A DNA stretch of 32,615 nt from Bacteroidota bacterium (GTDB lineage Bacteria > Bacteroidota > Bacteroidia > UKL13-3), in assembly GCA_947453415.1 (NCBI GenBank), contig CANGGG010000036.1:1-32615 (forward strand), read 5' to 3'. This document shows, in pieces, positions 1 to 8,145 of this stretch. The number at the start of each line of letters is the position of its first letter. Position 1 is the stretch's first letter. Under the pieces are notes generated by a model. That model saw only the letters and a list, made by a program, of their open reading frames with translations, did not search any database and had not been told where the DNA came from. Both the position numbers and the translations under genes were made by a program.

Positions 1-1
1 A

Positions 2-1387
2 GATAGTAAGGTACTACCTGAAAACGGTAAAGTGGATATAGGTAAAGATGCTGAAATGTTTGAATTGCTAAATGCAAAAATTAACGCTGATACTATTACT
101 AATTATCATAAAATAGAGCAAGTAACCTTAAAAATAAATGGGCGTACGGATGTGCGTGGCCAAGGAAATTATATCTATTTAGATAAAAACAAAAAGCCAC
201 AACGTTTTTATTTGAATGAAATTTATACCGAAGATAAAAAGTTTTTGGGCGGAAAATCTAATATTCCAGATTCAATTAATTTTAATGTTGGAACTAAATT
301 GGCTTTTAGAGGAAATGCTTTGTTACACTCTTATAATAGAAACCTTGAATATAATGGATTTTTTAAACCTCTTCATAATTTGTATGAACCTAAAACAGAT
401 TGGTTTAAATCTGCAACTGTAATAAATCCAGATACAGTTTATATTAATTTATTACCACCATTAACTAACTTAAACAGACAAGCATTGTATAACGGAATTA
501 ATGTAAGTGCCGATGCCGCACACGTTTATCCTGCTATGTTTAGTCGCATGATTTCAAAAAGTGATGCGGAACTTCTAAAAATTGAAGGAACATTTGCTTA
601 TAACGATCAATTTGAAGAATTTAGAATTGGTCCCTATGCAAAAGTATTTGGACAAGGTGCCAAAAAAGGAAATTTTATGGCAGTTAGTGAAGCTAAAAAA
701 GCAATATATGCTGAGGGTAAATTTAATTTTGGTTTTGATGCACCTAAGTTTAAAGTTTTATCAGCAGGAAAAAGCAGTTTTGATTTAAGAGATACTATTT
801 TTACCATGCATATATCCATGGTTTTTGATTTTGAATTACCCGAAAATGCTTTAAAAGTAATGGCAGATTCCATTAATGATCAATCTGCTATAAATTCCAA
901 TGAATTTTATAACAAAGAAATATTGAATATTTCTATTCCTGAATTAGTAGAAGACAAAGTTTTGAAAAAAATTAGTGATGAAGCCAGTGATGAATTAAAC
1001 GGAAAATTGATCAATAATTTATTCAAAATGTTTTTCATAACCGATTTAAAGTTCAAATGGAATCAACCAACACGTTCATTTATTAACCAAGGTGATTTTG
1101 GAGTAAGAAGCATTGATAAATATTTAATTGAACGTAATTTACAGGGAAGAATAGAAATTAAAAAAGGCAGAACAACTGATGAAGTGGTAATTTATTTACA
1201 GCAAAATAATGGTTCTTGGTATTATTTCAAATACTTAAAAGGAAACATGAATGTGCTAAGTAGTGATATGGTATTTAATGAAGCAATTAAGAAAAGCGCG
1301 GGCAAGGTTAGTGGCGATGGTTACACGCTCCGCCAAGCAAGTATTAGCGATAGAAATAAATTATTAAGAGCAATGAGAATAAAGTAA
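2..1387 (+). CDS. C-terminal part of a large conserved hypothetical protein (5'-truncated by window edge)
   Basis: The reading frame is open from base 2 to the TAA at 1385-1387, so the true start lies left of the window and the GTG at 32 is not a credible start. About 461 residues are visible. The sequence is mixed alpha/beta with no membrane segment, no lipobox and no T9SS tail at the C-terminus, which ends in a basic stretch (RNKLLRAMRIK). No catalytic motif was recognised. The composition and the beta-rich, Asn/Tyr/Phe-rich character resemble the ends of very large periplasmic or secreted Bacteroidota proteins, but that is an impression. The beta-lactamase-like gene follows after 27 bases and may be co-transcribed. 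I do not recognise the family and assign no function. Confidence 0.75.
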   Translation, partial: DSKVLPENGKVDIGKDAEMFELLNAKINADTITNYHKIEQVTLKINGRTDVRGQGNYIYLDKNKKPQRFYLNEIYTEDKKFLGGKSNIPDSINFNVGTKLAFRGNALLHSYNRNLEYNGFFKPLHNLYEPKTDWFKSATVINPDTVYINLLPPLTNLNRQALYNGINVSADAAHVYPAMFSRMISKSDAELLKIEGTFAYNDQFEEFRIGPYAKVFGQGAKKGNFMAVSEAKKAIYAEGKFNFGFDAPKFKVLSAGKSSFDLRDTIFTMHISMVFDFELPENALKVMADSINDQSAINSNEFYNKEILNISIPELVEDKVLKKISDEASDELNGKLINNLFKMFFITDLKFKWNQPTRSFINQGDFGVRSIDKYLIERNLQGRIEIKKGRTTDEVVIYLQQNNGSWYYFKYLKGNMNVLSSDMVFNEAIKKSAGKVSGDGYTLRQASISDRNKLLRAMRIK

Positions 1388-1414
1388 TTTTTATTGAAAC
1401 CTAAATAAACAAAT

Positions 1415-2536
1415 ATGTTAACAGTAAATAAGCAGCTTTGGACTAAATTATTGATATTTTTTTTGATTGTAATTACAATTAATTCATGTCAATTGGTACG
1501 TTTTGTATTTTATAATTTTGCAGATATAAATGACCATAAAAAATTTCAATCAAGATCATTGAAAAATGATTCTTTAAAGTATTATTTTTATGCAAACGAA
1601 AAAGGGAAATTTCCCAAAAAGTTGAATGACGGAAAGAATAATGAAGTTACATTTGATAAATACCTTGAGGATAATAATACTGTTGCTTTTTTAATAATTC
1701 AAAACGACACCATACAATACGAAAAATATTTTAAAGGTTACAACAAGGAACGCATTGTTCCATCGTTTTCCATGGCAAAATCGGTAACATCTATTTTAAT
1801 TGGTTGCGCAATAGATGATGGATTTATTCAATCTGTGAATGAGCCAATTACAGTTTATATTCCTGAATTAACCAAAAGTGGTTTTGAAAAAATCACAATC
1901 AAACATCTGCTACAAATGACTTCTGGCATTAAGTTTAACGAAAGTTATATCAATCCTTTTGGCGATGCAGCATCGTTTTATTATGGACTTAATTTGAGAA
2001 AAGAAATTAGTAAAATGAAGATAAAAACTGAGCCTGGTAAAGAGTTTGAATATGTAAGTGGAAACACACAGTTATTAGGTTTGGTGTTAGAGCGTTCGCT
2101 AAAAGGAAAAACCATTTCTGAATATTTACAACAAAAAATTTGGATACCGCTGGGCATGGAATATGATGCATCTTGGAGTATTGATAGAAATAAAAATGGG
2201 TTAGAAAAAACATTTTGTTGCTTAAATGCACGAGCCAGAGATTTTGCAAAAATTGGAAGATTATATTTAAATAAAGGCAATTGGAATGGCAAACAAATTG
2301 TGGCTAAAAATTGGGTTGAGCAATCAACCAAAGCAGAAAATAAAAATGGAAGTGTTCAGTATTATCAGTATCAGTGGTGGCTTCCAAGTGCCAATGGCGA
2401 CTTTATGGCTGAAGGTATTTTGGGTCAATTTGTATATGTAAATCCATCAAAAAAATTAATCATTGTTCGTCTTGGAAAAAATGAAGGCAGTGCAGATTGG
2501 TGGAACATTTTTACAACTTTGGCATCAGCATATTGA
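1415..2536 (+). CDS. Serine hydrolase of the beta-lactamase / class C (S12, NylB-like) family, lipoprotein
   Basis: This 373-residue protein has the beta-lactamase-fold motifs of peptidase family S12: SMAK at 119-122 (nucleophile Ser119, general base Lys122) and YVSGN at 213-217 (Tyr213). A GILGQF segment near residue 335 sits where the third (KTG/HTG-like) motif normally lies. The Y-x-S-G-N-T-Q-LLG form is typical of the 6-aminohexanoate-dimer-hydrolase-like branch rather than of true beta-lactamases. The N-terminus is a hydrophobic signal followed by ITINSC, a lipobox with Cys25, so the enzyme is probably a membrane-anchored periplasmic lipoprotein. Likely role: an esterase, amidase or D-amino-acid peptidase of unknown substrate. 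No own promoter was seen, and the 27-base gap suggests read-through from the upstream gene. Confidence 0.88.
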   Translation: MLTVNKQLWTKLLIFFLIVITINSCQLVRFVFYNFADINDHKKFQSRSLKNDSLKYYFYANEKGKFPKKLNDGKNNEVTFDKYLEDNNTVAFLIIQNDTIQYEKYFKGYNKERIVPSFSMAKSVTSILIGCAIDDGFIQSVNEPITVYIPELTKSGFEKITIKHLLQMTSGIKFNESYINPFGDAASFYYGLNLRKEISKMKIKTEPGKEFEYVSGNTQLLGLVLERSLKGKTISEYLQQKIWIPLGMEYDASWSIDRNKNGLEKTFCCLNARARDFAKIGRLYLNKGNWNGKQIVAKNWVEQSTKAENKNGSVQYYQYQWWLPSANGDFMAEGILGQFVYVNPSKKLIIVRLGKNEGSADWWNIFTTLASAY

Positions 2537-2607
2537 TTTGGCAATAAAATATTTTTTTAATAAATAAATTATAAAACTATCACTTACTAATCAACTTACA
2601 AACCTTA

Positions 2608-2886
2608 TTAACTTCCCACTACTTTTTTCTTTTTTTCCTTTATTACCAATAGTTTTGGGTCAATGCCTTTGCGGGTAATATAAACAAATGTGTTTTCTAA
2701 TCGTACGCGAGCCCAAGGGGTTTTACGTAAAAAAGTTAAGCTCGATTTGATAGAAGGATTACTTTTAAAACAGTTTATAGGAATTTGATCATACAACTTT
2801 TCCCAGCCATAATATCCGTGTAAATAGGTTAAAATAGTTTCTAACGTATAGCCATGAAGCGGATTATTTTCTTGTATATTTTCCAT
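2608..2886 (-). CDS. VF530-family (DUF2132) DNA-binding protein
   Basis: This is a small protein of 92 residues from the ATG at 2886. An in-frame TTG at 2901 would add only MKKNK and is the weaker start. The core [41 protein letters not shown] is the hallmark of the VF530/DUF2132 family, named after a Vibrio fischeri protein with a small helical DNA-binding fold. The C-terminus is lysine-rich (KEKKKK). It probably binds DNA, but target and role are unknown even for the family. It is divergent from the MBL RNase gene, with about 150 bases between the start codons. Confidence 0.85.
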   Translation of the reverse strand: MENIQENNPLHGYTLETILTYLHGYYGWEKLYDQIPINCFKSNPSIKSSLTFLRKTPWARVRLENTFVYITRKGIDPKLLVIKEKKKKVVGS

Positions 2887-3020
2887 TTTATTTTTTTTCA
2901 AAAATACATTTTTCTATTTCATAAAAAGTTAAATATTAATTCCAACATTTTACCAATTTGAATCATTACATTTTGAATATATAATCATCTTAATATTTAA
3001 TTTTCGAATTAAATAAATAA

Positions 3021-3028
3021 TACATTTG
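3021..3028 (+). promoter_or_regulatory. Bacteroidota -7 box before the MBL RNase gene
   Basis: TACATTTG is a perfect match to the Bacteroidota -7 consensus TAnnTTTG and ends 8 bases before the ATG at 3037, so the transcript would have almost no leader. No clear TTG lies at the -33 position. The box match is read directly; activity is inferred. Confidence 0.4.
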
Positions 3029-3036
3029 TTTAATAT

Positions 3037-4440
3037 ATGGAAGTTCAATTTTTAGGTGCAGCGCAAACAGTTACTGGTAGTAAACATTTATTAACTACAG
3101 TAGATGGAATAAAAATTTTATTAGATTGTGGTTTGTTCCAAGGCAAGGGAAGTAATGAAGGTGATAAAAATAGAATATTTAATTTTAACCCTGCAAGCAT
3201 TGATTTTATAATTCTTTCTCATGCCCATATTGACCATTCTGGGAATATTCCAAATTTGGTAAAACAAGGATTTAAGGGTGCTATTATTTGTACTCCAGCC
3301 ACAGCAGATTTATGTGAAATAATGTTGAGCGATAGCGCCCATATTCAAATTAATGATTTAAAATTTATCAATAATAGAAGAATCAAACGCGGGGAAGAAC
3401 CCTTAATACCGCTTTACGATTTGGATGATGTGGCTCAATGTTTAACTCAAATAATTAAGGTAAATTATAACCAAAGCTACGAAGTGTGCAAAGATGTAAA
3501 ACTTACCTTTACCGATTCCGGACATATTTTAGGAAGTGCAGCCATCAACATTGCATTTACCGAAAACAATATAACCAAACACCTTTGTTTTACTGGTGAT
3601 ATTGGCCGCTATGATGGTTCAATATTAAGAGATCCTCAACCATTTCCCCAAGCCGATTATATCATTGCAGAATCAACTTATGGAGATAGGTTACATAGCA
3701 ACAAAGATATGAGTGAAAAGGAGCTTTTGGAAGTAGTTTATAACACTTGTGTTACTAAAAAAGGAAAATTAATAATTCCCGCATTTAGCCTAGGACGAAC
3801 GCAAGAAATAGTTTATGCCTTAGATCAATTAGCATCAAAAAAAAAATTGCCTAAAATTAATGTTTATGTAGATAGTCCGCTTTCTATAAACGCTACAAAC
3901 ATTATGCGCGCGCATGAGGAATGTTTCAATGAAGATATTTTAGAATACATGAAAAAAGATGAAGATCCTTTTGGATTTAATAACTTAATTTATGTGAAAA
4001 CGGTAGAAGAATCGAAAAGTTTAAACGAACTCAAAGGTCCTTGTATCATAATTTCTGCATCAGGTATGATTGAAGCAGGACGAATAAAGCACCATGTGGC
4101 AAATAATATTGGTAATCCTAAAAATACTATTTTAATTGTTGGTTATGCCGAGCCACATTCTACAGGAGGTAAAATCAGAAATGGTGATAAAACAATAAAA
4201 ATATTTGGTGAAGAACATCAAATTTATGCCGATGTTGTAGTCTTGGATTCTTACAGTGCGCATGGCGATTATCAAGAAATGATTCAATACTTAAGTTGTC
4301 AAAATAAAAGAAAAGTGAAACAACTTTTTTTGGTGCATGGCGAATATGCTACGCAAGTAAATTATAAAGAAAGATTATTAGATGCCGGGTTCAAACACAT
4401 AAGTATTCCTGCTGCTGACGATAAAATTAAGCTTGATTAA
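3037..4440 (+). CDS. MBL-fold / beta-CASP ribonuclease (RNA-specificity metallo-beta-lactamase)
   Basis: The 467-residue protein is a complete metallo-beta-lactamase of the beta-CASP RNA-processing group (COG1236, the Ysh1/CPSF73-like exonuclease family). Zinc ligands are visible: HAHIDH at 62-67, His163 in DSGHILGSA and Asp188 in FTGDIG. C-terminal conserved pieces are SASGMIEAGRIKHH, SAHGDY and LVHGEY, the motifs around the beta-CASP and second histidine positions. The length is normal for bacterial members. It is expected to act as a cytosolic RNA exo- or endonuclease. Its stop overlaps the convergent TIGR02757 gene by 14 bases, so the two 3' ends are antisense to each other. Confidence 0.92.
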   Translation: MEVQFLGAAQTVTGSKHLLTTVDGIKILLDCGLFQGKGSNEGDKNRIFNFNPASIDFIILSHAHIDHSGNIPNLVKQGFKGAIICTPATADLCEIMLSDSAHIQINDLKFINNRRIKRGEEPLIPLYDLDDVAQCLTQIIKVNYNQSYEVCKDVKLTFTDSGHILGSAAINIAFTENNITKHLCFTGDIGRYDGSILRDPQPFPQADYIIAESTYGDRLHSNKDMSEKELLEVVYNTCVTKKGKLIIPAFSLGRTQEIVYALDQLASKKKLPKINVYVDSPLSINATNIMRAHEECFNEDILEYMKKDEDPFGFNNLIYVKTVEESKSLNELKGPCIIISASGMIEAGRIKHHVANNIGNPKNTILIVGYAEPHSTGGKIRNGDKTIKIFGEEHQIYADVVVLDSYSAHGDYQEMIQYLSCQNKRKVKQLFLVHGEYATQVNYKERLLDAGFKHISIPAADDKIKLD

Positions 4441-5203
4441 AGTTTGGCATTACGCTCAATCCAAATAATGCATAATCGTATTTTACAGGATCGTTTTTAT
4501 CTAATTTACTTAGGTTTTTAGTTAGTTCTAACACTGCTTTCCAATCGCTTTGAGTACGTGAAAGTAAGCCTAATTGAATGGCAGTTCGTTGCACATGCAA
4601 ATCAAGCGGAATCATTAACTGGTTTGGGTTTATAGTTTTCCAAATTCCAAAGTCAACTCCATTATTGTCGTTTCTAACCATCCATCGCAAATACATACAC
4701 AAGCGCTTGCATGCAGAATTTTGATTTGGTGAAGCAATATGTTTCATGGTTCGCAACGAAACATCTGGCAACGAAAAAAAAGTATTTCTAAATCCATTCA
4801 ATGCATTTTCTATGTTTATATCTTTTGGTAATAAATGGTTTGAAAATGCAGTTTCTAAACTTTCATTTTGAGTATACCAAAAATTCAGAAATGAAACAAA
4901 ATAAAGTAAATCGGTATCATTAAAGGTTCTGTGTTTGAAGTTTAATAAACGTTTCAAATCTTTGGCAGAATGTTGCAAAACAAATTGATGCGGAGCTTGG
5001 TCCATTCTATCCATTAAATCCGTACATTTATTAATAATGGTGGTTCGCTGTCCCCAAGCAAAAACAGCTGCAAATAAACCTGCTATTTCTATGTCTTGTT
5101 TCTTAGTAAATAAATGCGGAATACAAATTGGATCTAATTCAATAAAACCTTTTTGATTATAAATTTGAACTTGTTTGTTTAAAAAATCTTTGGTGTTGTG
5201 CAT
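4427..5203 (-). CDS. TIGR02757 / DUF2400 family protein
   Basis: The 258-residue protein matches the Bacteroidota TIGR02757 (DUF2400) family as recalled: an N-terminal DPICIPHLF, then IAGLFAAVFAWGQR, a central helical region with CKRLCMYLRWMVR, then the LDLHVQRTAIQLGLL motif and a C-terminal YDYALFGLSV. The helical architecture and the W-V-R/LDxH pattern recall helix-hairpin-helix DNA-repair glycosylase-like folds, but no activity is established. The ATG at 5203 lies only 4 bases after the stop of the DUF1801 gene, so the two form an operon. The 3' end overlaps the opposing MBL RNase gene by 14 bases. Confidence 0.88.
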   Translation of the reverse strand: MHNTKDFLNKQVQIYNQKGFIELDPICIPHLFTKKQDIEIAGLFAAVFAWGQRTTIINKCTDLMDRMDQAPHQFVLQHSAKDLKRLLNFKHRTFNDTDLLYFVSFLNFWYTQNESLETAFSNHLLPKDINIENALNGFRNTFFSLPDVSLRTMKHIASPNQNSACKRLCMYLRWMVRNDNNGVDFGIWKTINPNQLMIPLDLHVQRTAIQLGLLSRTQSDWKAVLELTKNLSKLDKNDPVKYDYALFGLSVMPNFNQA

Positions 5204-5207
5204 TTAT

Positions 5208-5591
5208 TTATTGATTCTTATTTTTTTTATTTTCTTGCTTTGCAATGGCAGCAATAATTCTATATTTTACCATACGAGCAATTAAATCTTCTGGCAATGG
5301 TTCATTAATGGGAAATTGCACCGCCCCTTTTGAATATTTGTAATTATCAAATTCTTTTTCAAAAGCTTTAATTCCACCGGCAGTTGGATAAAAGCCAATA
5401 TGGTTTTTATAAGCAGCAAAGTAAACCAAACATTCGAATTGCTTATATGCAGGCATTTTATAACTGATTAGTTCAATAGCATTTGGCGCAGTTTGAATGA
5501 TTATTTTTCTCAAATTTGTTAACTGCAATTGTACATTTTCCGGAAATTGTTTAATGTATAAATCTACTTCATTTAGTAATTTTTTAGCCAT
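5208..5591 (-). CDS. DUF1801 (YdhG-like) family protein
   Basis: This 127-residue soluble protein has the DUF1801 signature: an N-terminal helix pair (VDLYIKQFPENVQLQLTNLR), ISYKMPAYK, a beta segment YFAAYKNHIGFYPTAG, and the ending KGAVQFPINEPLPEDLIARMVKYR. Automatic pipelines often call relatives an iron chaperone by distant similarity to the frataxin fold; that function is not established for this branch. It is the first gene of a two-gene operon with the TIGR02757 protein. A TATATTTG box (reverse strand, 5612-5619) lies 20 bases upstream of the ATG. Confidence 0.85.
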   Translation of the reverse strand: MAKKLLNEVDLYIKQFPENVQLQLTNLRKIIIQTAPNAIELISYKMPAYKQFECLVYFAAYKNHIGFYPTAGGIKAFEKEFDNYKYSKGAVQFPINEPLPEDLIARMVKYRIIAAIAKQENKKNKNQ

Positions 5592-5611
5592 ACTGTTTAC
5601 TTTTATTGAAA

Positions 5612-5619
5612 CAAATATA
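5612..5619 (-). promoter_or_regulatory. -7 box for the DUF1801-TIGR02757 operon
   Basis: Read on the minus strand this is TATATTTG, a perfect TAnnTTTG match about 20 bases from the start codon. No TTG was found at -33. Activity is inferred. Confidence 0.4.
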
Positions 5620-5672
5620 ACTTGCTTTTTTTCCTAATAAAAAAACTTAATTTTAAATGTTAAACTCTGGCT

Positions 5673-5680
5673 TATATTTG
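5673..5680 (+). promoter_or_regulatory. -7 box before the deoxyhypusine-synthase-like gene
   Basis: TATATTTG matches the TAnnTTTG consensus perfectly and lies 32 bases before the ATG at 5713. It faces away from the minus-strand box at 5612-5619, so the 121-base gap is a divergent promoter region. No clear -33 element was seen. Confidence 0.45.
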
Positions 5681-5712
5681 CGCACTTTTTTAATTTTATA
5701 AAACAAAACAAC

Positions 5713-6687
5713 ATGACTAAAGGACCTATTTCAAATTTTATTGAAACACACTATAAACACTTTAACGCAGCAGCATTAGTTGACGCAGCTAAAGGTTACG
5801 AAGCCCATTTAACTGAAGGTGGAAAAATGATGATAACCCTTGCTGGTGCTATGAGTACAGCCGAGTTGGGTAAATCGTTAGCCGAAATGATTCGTCAAGG
5901 AAAAGTAGATATTATTAGCTGCACCGGTGCAAACTTAGAAGAAGATATTATGAATTTGGTGGCGCATAGTCACTACAAACGTGTTCCTAATTACCGCGAT
6001 TTAAGTCCACAAGATGAATGGGATTTGTTAGAAAACCATTATAACCGTGTTACCGATACTTGTATTCCTGAGGAGGAAGCATTTAGAAGATTACAAAAAC
6101 ACATTTATAAAATATGGAAAGATGCTGAAGATAAAGGGGAACGTTATTTTCCGCATGAGTTCATGTATAAAATATTATTGAGTGGTGAATTGCAACAATA
6201 TTATGAAATAGATCCTAAAAATTCTTGGATGTTAGCTGCTGCTGAACGCAATTTGCCAATGGTTGTGCCAGGTTGGGAAGACAGTACCATGGGAAATATT
6301 TTTGCTTCTTATGTTATAAAAGGTGAATTACAGGCGAGTACCATGAAATCAGGTATTGAATACATGGCTTGGCTAGCAAAATGGTATCCTGAAAACTCAG
6401 GGGGAAAAGGAGTAGGATTTTTTCAAATTGGTGGCGGAATTGCTGGCGATTTCCCTATATGTGTAGTTCCTATGTTATACCAAGACATGGAAATGACTGA
6501 TATTCCTTTTTGGAGTTATTTCTGCCAAATTAGTGATTCAACAACCAGTTATGGTTCTTATTCAGGAGCAGTTCCAAATGAAAAAATTACTTGGGGTAAA
6601 TTAGATATTCATACGCCAAAATTCATTGTAGAAAGTGACGCAACAATTGTTGCTCCGCTTATGTTTGCTTGGATTTTAGGCTGGTAG
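5713..6687 (+). CDS. Deoxyhypusine-synthase-like protein lacking the canonical catalytic lysine
   Basis: This 324-residue protein belongs to the deoxyhypusine synthase superfamily, NAD-dependent aminobutyl-transfer enzymes. Recognisable parts are ITLAGAMSTAELG (41-53), the NAD-binding segment CTGANLEEDI (70-79), the substrate-pocket motif WEDSTMGN (188-195), a glycine motif IGGGIAGDF (239-247) and SGAVPNEKITWGK (284-296). By my alignment to the human enzyme as recalled, its active-site Lys329 in GGGVVKHH falls on Gly245 here. Bacteria lack eIF5A, the classical substrate, so the role is probably polyamine-related or has diverged. The gene is monocistronic, with its own -7 box and a strong terminator at 6715-6756. 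Confidence 0.88.
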   Translation: MTKGPISNFIETHYKHFNAAALVDAAKGYEAHLTEGGKMMITLAGAMSTAELGKSLAEMIRQGKVDIISCTGANLEEDIMNLVAHSHYKRVPNYRDLSPQDEWDLLENHYNRVTDTCIPEEEAFRRLQKHIYKIWKDAEDKGERYFPHEFMYKILLSGELQQYYEIDPKNSWMLAAAERNLPMVVPGWEDSTMGNIFASYVIKGELQASTMKSGIEYMAWLAKWYPENSGGKGVGFFQIGGGIAGDFPICVVPMLYQDMEMTDIPFWSYFCQISDSTTSYGSYSGAVPNEKITWGKLDIHTPKFIVESDATIVAPLMFAWILGW

Positions 6688-6714
6688 TTTTTAGATGACT
6701 GGTTAATTTGCAAT

Positions 6715-6756
6715 AAAAAAAGCTACAACATTTTTTAAAATGTTGTAGCTTTTTTT
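6715..6756. terminator. Bidirectional intrinsic terminator
   Basis: A near-perfect palindrome: AGCTACAACATTT (6721-6733) pairs with its complement at 6738-6750 around a tiny loop, flanked by six A on the left and six T on the right. It sits between the convergent deoxyhypusine-synthase-like and cytochrome-like genes, 27 bases after one stop and 54 bases after the other, so it can terminate transcription from both directions. Confidence 0.85.
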
Positions 6757-6810
6757 ATTTTATAAATTTTCAAATTGCTTCACGCCCTGCGTAAAATGTA
6801 TTGCCAATTG

Positions 6811-7458
6811 TTATTGCAGACAACCAGTAGCGGCCCAAATTTGAATTTTTCTGATATCACATTTGCTTAATGAAGGACCGCCTTTTGGCATAATAGCACA
6901 GCCACTTGCTGTAATGGTACAAATCATTTTTCCAGTTGTTGTACATGTTTTTGTAGAAGTATAATTATCTAAATTAACTGATCCACCTGCATTTGTAGTA
7001 TTATGACATCCTTTACAATAAATATTCATGATTGGAGCTATATGAGTAGTGTATTTCACATTTGCTGTATCGCAAACATTTGCGGTACAAATTCTATTCA
7101 ATGTTCCTTCTTTTATCCAACGTTTTATCAAGTTAATACTTGCTGTATCCATTCTTGGTTGTGGTTTTGGTGGCATAACTTTTCCAGTTGTTTTAGAAGC
7201 ATAACTTAAAATTGTGCTTGCATTTAATTTAATATTTGCATAGTTATTTAAGGTAGTATGGCAACCACTTTGTGCACAACTTGCAACAACTATTGGCAAA
7301 ATTTGAGTGTTGAAACAAACAGAATCATTGGTTGGTATAACAACAACTGTTGGTCCATTATTTGAACCATTTCCTTTGATTGTTACAATTGGTTCGTGTT
7401 TACAAGTAGTAAAAAAAATCACTAACAGCGAGGCAATTAATAAGTATCTTTTTTTCAT
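6811..7458 (-). CDS. Duplicated c-type-cytochrome-like lipoprotein
   Basis: The 215-residue protein starts with a signal ending in VIFFTTC, a lipobox with Cys19. The mature part consists of two tandem units. Unit 1 (about 46-124) has ILPIVVASCAQSGCH, a CX4CH motif at 61-67, then VMPP (Met95). Unit 2 (about 127-215) has HIAPIMNIYCKGCH, a canonical CXXCH haem motif at 148-152, and IMPKGGP (Met190). Each unit ends with a similar helix (INLIKRWIKEG / IRKIQIWAATG). This resembles planctomycete-type or cytochrome-c-like domains attached to the cell envelope; an electron-transfer role is inferred. Extra cysteines (129, 172, 180, 187, 200, 213) could form disulfides. The gene converges on the deoxyhypusine-synthase-like gene across the terminator at 6715-6756. 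Confidence 0.8.
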   Translation of the reverse strand: MKKRYLLIASLLVIFFTTCKHEPIVTIKGNGSNNGPTVVVIPTNDSVCFNTQILPIVVASCAQSGCHTTLNNYANIKLNASTILSYASKTTGKVMPPKPQPRMDTASINLIKRWIKEGTLNRICTANVCDTANVKYTTHIAPIMNIYCKGCHNTTNAGGSVNLDNYTSTKTCTTTGKMICTITASGCAIMPKGGPSLSKCDIRKIQIWAATGCLQ

Positions 7459-7474
7459 TTTATTTTTATTTTTT

Positions 7475-7511
7475 CAAATATAATATTTTTTTTAAATATA
7501 ATATTTTTTTT
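7475..7511 (-). promoter_or_regulatory. -7 box inside an 18-bp tandem duplication, upstream of the cytochrome-like gene
   Basis: Minus-strand TATATTTG (7475-7482) fits the -7 consensus and lies 16 bases from the start codon. It is part of an exact 18-bp tandem duplication (AAATATAATATTTTTTTT at 7476-7493 and again at 7494-7511). Only the gene-proximal copy has the C that completes the box on the other strand. Confidence 0.4.
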
Positions 7512-7596
7512 AAAAAAACAGTATTGTAAAATGTTTTTAAAACTAAATTCGATTTAAACTTCCCCAATAATTTAATAATAAAAATTTGTTTTTGGG

Positions 7597-7628
7597 CTTG
7601 TAGTTAAACAAGAATAACAATACATTTG
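7597..7628 (+). promoter_or_regulatory. ndk promoter
   Basis: CTTG at 7597-7600, a 20-base spacer, then a perfect TACATTTG at 7621-7628. This is the full Bacteroidota -33/-7 arrangement, 22 bases upstream of the ndk ATG. Confidence 0.6.
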
Positions 7629-7650
7629 CCAAGCAAAAAAACAATTAAAA

Positions 7651-8067
7651 ATGAGCAATATTACATTTACAATGATTAAACCTGATGGCGTGGCTAATGG
7701 TTACATCGGGAAAATTTTAGATCAAATTACTTCTGCAGGTTACAAAATAGTAGCCATGAAATACCTACACTTAACTGCAAAAACAGCTGGTGAATTTTAT
7801 GCAGTTCATAACGGTCGTCCGTTTTATAACGATTTAGTAAGCTTTATGAGCAGTGGTCCTATAGTTGCAGCAGTGTTAGAAAAAGAAAATGCAGTAGCTG
7901 ATTACAGAGTTTTAATTGGCGCTACTGATCCAACTAAAGCTGATGTAGGAACAATTAGAAATTTATATGCAAAATCAATTGATGCTAATGCTGTTCATGG
8001 AAGTGACAGCGATGAAAATGCTGCTATTGAAGCATCTTTCTTCTTTTCAAGTTTAGAAAGATTTTAG
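7651..8067 (+). CDS. ndk: Nucleoside diphosphate kinase
   Basis: The 138-residue protein is a full-length Ndk, which transfers the gamma-phosphate from ATP to nucleoside diphosphates through a phosphohistidine. The start [10 protein letters not shown], the [18 protein letters not shown] segment (53-70), [14 protein letters not shown] (90-103) and the active-site motif NAVHGSDS with His116 are all intact, followed by [12 protein letters not shown]. It is a cytosolic housekeeping enzyme. The gene is its own transcription unit, with a clear promoter at 7597-7628 and a strong terminator at 8085-8121. Confidence 0.97.
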   Translation: MSNITFTMIKPDGVANGYIGKILDQITSAGYKIVAMKYLHLTAKTAGEFYAVHNGRPFYNDLVSFMSSGPIVAAVLEKENAVADYRVLIGATDPTKADVGTIRNLYAKSIDANAVHGSDSDENAAIEASFFFSSLERF

Positions 8068-8084
8068 TTAAATAAAATAATTAT

Positions 8085-8121
8085 AAAAACCCATTTAGCT
8101 TATAAGTTAAATGGGTTTTTT
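8085..8121 (+). terminator. Intrinsic terminator of ndk
   Basis: AAAAACCCATTTA (8085-8097) pairs perfectly over 13 bases with TAAATGGGTTTTT (8108-8120) around a 10-base loop, and the descending arm ends in a T run. It lies 17 bases after the ndk stop. Confidence 0.88.
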
Positions 8122-8145
8122 GTTGTTGTAAAATAAAAAAAATAT

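Noticed and set aside
32-34. GTG as start of the first gene
   Set aside because: The same frame is open to base 2 with no stop, so the gene is cut by the window edge.
1415-2536. Beta-lactamase resistance gene
   Set aside because: The YVSGN form and the lack of a KTG/HTG motif point to the NylB-like or esterase branch; resistance cannot be claimed.
2899-2901. TTG start for the VF530-family protein
   Set aside because: It adds only five lysine/asparagine-rich residues before a good ATG at 2886 followed by the conserved region.
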